From NCBI GenBank assembly GCA_905178155.1, contig CAJINV010000022.1, positions 565,799 through 629,798 of the forward strand: DNA of 64,000 nucleotides. The letters are read 5' to 3'. This document shows positions 61,696-64,000 of the stretch, piece after piece. The stretch's first letter is position 1. Each line of letters starts with the position of its first letter. The notes beneath the pieces were generated by a model. The model searched no databases. It was given only the letters and a program-made list of their open reading frames with translations, and was not told the DNA's origin. The translations under genes and the position numbers were made by a program. Source of the stretch: Amoebophrya sp. A120 (lineage: Eukaryota; Sar; Dinophyceae; Syndiniales; Amoebophryaceae).

Positions 61696-63844
61696 CACTG
61701 ACATTCTACAAGCACTGCGGAACGCAGGCTTCGAGCCAGATCACGGTGTACTAGATCCAAACGTCGACTCCCTCGTGTATGAACATGGAAAAAAATTTAA
61801 GTCAACCAGGACACAAAGTTTTTGATATCCAGAGCTCATCGATAGTTCATGTAAAAGAGGAGCTCTCAAACTCAACTTCTGCAGCGGGTGCTCATAAACT
61901 GCTCCGTAATAAGTAAGTATAATGGGCTTAGGCTCCTGCGCAACAGGAGGCGCTGAGATAGAATCTTGAATGTAGTTGCAGCTGCTTGACTCCTCCCAAT
62001 TTTCCCACGATTCTGCAGTGGACGATGACGACCCTCGGCCGACCTGGTTGGACGGTGTGGAGACGCGGACCAGGCAGGTGCATTATGCTGTGCAAAAGTA
62101 TCGTACTCTTATTGCAATCATGCATTACAAATCTTTTCGTTATAGGGAAATCCGCATTACAAATTTTAGTTCTCATGCTGAGAAAATTTGTAATGCATTT
62201 ATACGAGTACGATACTTTTGCAGTTCATATGCATGCGCAGCGGACAATCCGAGATAGCACAGGACAACCTCGGACTATTCGCTACACCGAGTACGGCCTG
62301 CACCGCAAAGTTTACCTCCGCAAACTGCCCGAAATTTTGCCGCTCCACGTGAACCGCTTCACATACCAGACTGACGGAACAAGCATCACCAGGAAAAAAA
62401 TGCAGTATCTGGACATTCCCTTTCTATTCTACATCGACGCCCAGGCGAGAAGAAATGGTGGTCAAAGCGGCATCAACACGGAGTTTGAACGTATCAACTG
62501 TAAAAATGTCTGGGTCTGGAAGATTCTGACACTTGTCATGCACGTTTTGCATGAGCCCTGATGTCTGTGATACATGCCCTAGCATCACAGATTTTTTGAG
62601 AGCTTCCTGTTGCCTATTCCGCATGACAAATGCCCTCTCCGCGTAGCAAAAATTACGTTCCTTTTGGTACTCATGCAATACAGATTTTTCTGGAATGCAA
62701 ATGCAGCATCACAAGTTGCAATCTTCCAGACCCAGACACTTTTGCACTTGATAGAACGTGCGCGAGTGCGAAATCCCAAATCCCCTGAGGACGCACGCGA
62801 CTACAGAGATATCAAATGCAAAAATGTCTGGGTCTGGAAAATTGCCAGGTTTGTCATGCATATTTTGAATGACCCATGATGTCTGTGATGCATGCCCTAG
62901 CATCACAGATTTTTAGAGGACTTTGCGATGCCTCCACCGCATGAGAAATGCCCTCTCCACGTAGCACAAACTAGAGTCCTTTTGCTGGTCATGCAATACA
63001 AATTCTTCTAGAATCCAGAGACAGCATTACAAGTTTAGAATCTTCCAGACCCAGACATTTTTACGTTTGATAAGAGAGTGGGAAAGGCAAGTGCAGGAAC
63101 GGGGCATGGAAGCTGTGTCGCAGGCGTACGAATATCCTCTGCAAAAGTATCGCACTCGTATAAATGCGAATCTTGCATTACAAATCTTTTTATCAAGGCA
63201 AATCCGCATGACACATTCCATTTCTCATGCTAAGGAAATCTGTATTGCAATTAATACTAGTACGACACTTTTGCAATGCATAACGAACTGCATGCGGTGA
63301 TTTTGCACCACGGTCCAAGGGCCAATGCCGGCCACTACACGGCGGTTGTGAACATCGGTACGCAGCAATCTCCGCAGTGGCGACATTTCGACGACGGGCG
63401 TGTGATAGTCATCCCGACTACTACTGGCTCTTTGTATCAAATGCAAATATTTGCTTGGGTGTCGAAGAAGATTGCAAGGCTTGTATTATTCAAGTTTTCC
63501 ATGCCCAATGAGGTTGAGGTCTGGAAAAATGCGGGGCGTAGCATGACAGATTCTGTGCGGTCTTTCTATTTGTCATGCCTGTTCTGCATGACAAACTCCT
63601 TCTAACCTTGAGCAAAATTAATAGGGCAACTCTTAGGTGTCATGCACAGGATGCATCACAAGTTAGCGCCGTTTTTTGTTTATTTCCAGACCCAGACAAA
63701 TGCGCAGTGCATACTTTGAGCGGATACCTGAAAGAACGAAACGCGGAGGGAAAGACTGTGTGCATGCTTCTGTACAAAAAGCCCAGGCATAGCACTGGTT
63801 TCGTGCTCTCTGGGCCAAAACGGGTCGCACAGCAGCGACGGTGA
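61696..63844 (+). CDS. U2: USP paralogue, 5' part missing
   Basis: Deubiquitinase domain, C-terminal part only. TDILQALRNAGFEPDHG matches U1 TDILGALRNAYFEPDKG. Then come PRPTWLDGVETRTRQ, YGLHRKVYLRKLPEILPL, VNRFTYQTDG, the His box HAVILHHGPRANAGHYTAVV, HFDDGRV and LKERNAEGKTVCMLLYKK. The Cys box would lie left of the N. Exons are about 61696-61817, 62019-62083, 62235-62491, 62759-62808, 63077-63132, 63288-63434 and 63719-63844. Five introners and one GT-AG intron are removed, each preserving frame. It lacks the long low-complexity tail of U1 and ends TGFVLSGPKRVAQQRR with TGA 63842-63844, a terminus shared with the P1 downstream exon. Confidence 0.88.
61818..62018 (+). other. GT-AG spliceosomal intron in U2
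   Basis: GTTTTTG at the 5' end and GATTCTGCAG at the 3' end, 201 nt, phase 1. Removal leads into MDDDDPRPTWLDG. Its junction is not at exactly the same codon as the U1 intron. Confidence 0.6.
62084..62229. mobile_element. Introner, family B, in U2
   Basis: Direct repeat TGCAT (62079-62083, 62230-62234). Left core GCAAAAGTATCGTACTC, right core GAGTACGATACTTTTGC. U1 has no element at the aligned position near 1605. Confidence 0.95.
62492..62753. mobile_element. Introner, family A, in U2
   Basis: Direct repeat GAACG (62487-62491, 62754-62758). Left TATCAACTGTAAAAATGTCT, right AGACACTTTTGCACTTGATA. U1 reads GAGTTTCAGCGTGCGCG uninterrupted at the aligned site (about 1850). Confidence 0.96.
62809..63072. 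mobile_element. Introner, family A, in U2
   Basis: Direct repeat AGAG (62805-62808, 63073-63076). Left ATATCAAATGCAAAAATGTC, right CAGACATTTTTACGTTTGATA. U1 empty site ACAGAGTGGG lies near 1905. Confidence 0.96.
63133..63282. mobile_element. Introner, family B, in U2
   Basis: Direct repeat ACGAA (63128-63132, 63283-63287). Left TATCCTCTGCAAAAGTATCG, right ACGACACTTTTGCAATGCATA. U1 empty site TACGAGCTACATGCGG is at about 1956. Confidence 0.96.
63435..63713. mobile_element. Introner, family A, in U2
   Basis: Direct repeat CTTTG (63430-63434, 63714-63718). Left TATCAAATGCAAATATTTGC, right CCAGACCCAGACAAATGCGC ending GCATA. U1 is uninterrupted there (near 2120). Confidence 0.95.
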
Positions 63845-64000
63845 ATCTCGCTGCAATTTTTCTCCGAAACATGATCAAACGGGTTACGGTGCACACGGGC
63901 CGTCGCGCGAGGAAGAGAAAAACCCAGAAGAGGAAAAGCTGGGAAATAAAATGGTAGCGCAGATAGAAAATCAGCACATGAACCGGGTGCAGCAAAGTGG

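Noticed and set aside
1-64000. CRISPR array, bacterial operons, Shine-Dalgarno sites
   Set aside because: No spaced direct-repeat array, and the genes have introns, disordered tails and eukaryotic families throughout.

Overview
The window looks like nuclear DNA of a eukaryotic microbe, most likely an alveolate close to the parasitic dinoflagellate Amoebophrya. This is inferred from its intron biology; I cannot search databases. Almost every host gene is cut by intron-like elements of about 140-350 bp. They start TAT, end ATA, carry long inverted termini and usually sit between 4-5 bp direct repeats. Non-canonical introns with terminal inverted repeats (introner elements, IE) are known from Amoebophrya, and introner-like elements from other dinoflagellates. 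I count about 50 IE in at least eleven terminal-sequence families (called A-K here), beside a few ordinary GT-AG introns. Host genes read on the plus strand and stop at standard TGA/TAG codons.

Layout. 1-3.57 kb: ubiquitin-specific protease gene U1 (5' end outside the window). 3.88-7.15 kb: D1, a gene of unknown function. 9.66-16.19 kb: K1, a TTK/Mps1-like kinase with a membrane segment and a huge low-complexity tail. About 16.45-17.87 kb: D2, a paralogue of D1. 18.05-18.66 kb: hypothetical S1. 18.67-24.96 kb: a complete Ty1/copia element on the minus strand, with identical-looking LTRs and a 5-bp target duplication. 26.23-30.95 kb: a replication factor C small subunit with 13 IE and one GT-AG intron. 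31.83-35.52 kb: Q, a protein with an N-terminal hydrophobic segment and an F-box-like motif. 36-49.5 kb: three tandem copies (P1, P2, P3) of a presumably secreted protein gene, each behind a duplicated 5' flank, with a GC-rich island and a degenerate satellite between them. 49.49-61.59 kb: a Ty3/gypsy element inserted in P3, ending at a single N (assembly join). 61.6-63.84 kb: U2, a partial paralogue of U1.

The most informative signal is comparative. In the paralogue pairs U1/U2, D1/D2 and P1/P2 I found no shared IE position. Where one copy has an IE, the other often shows the uninterrupted site, and removing the IE plus one copy of the direct repeat restores reading frame and protein alignment. 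This is direct in-sequence evidence of recent, transposon-like intron gain. I see no transposase for the IE here, so they look non-autonomous and MITE-like. Second-tier points are an in-frame UGA-CUA between gag-pro and pol of the gypsy element, a satellite block nested in an introner, possible 27-nt and 56-nt introns in P1, and a 3' module shared between U2, P1 and P2.

I did exon joins by eye and checked them by reading frame, so coordinates may be off by a base or two. Family letters are local labels.
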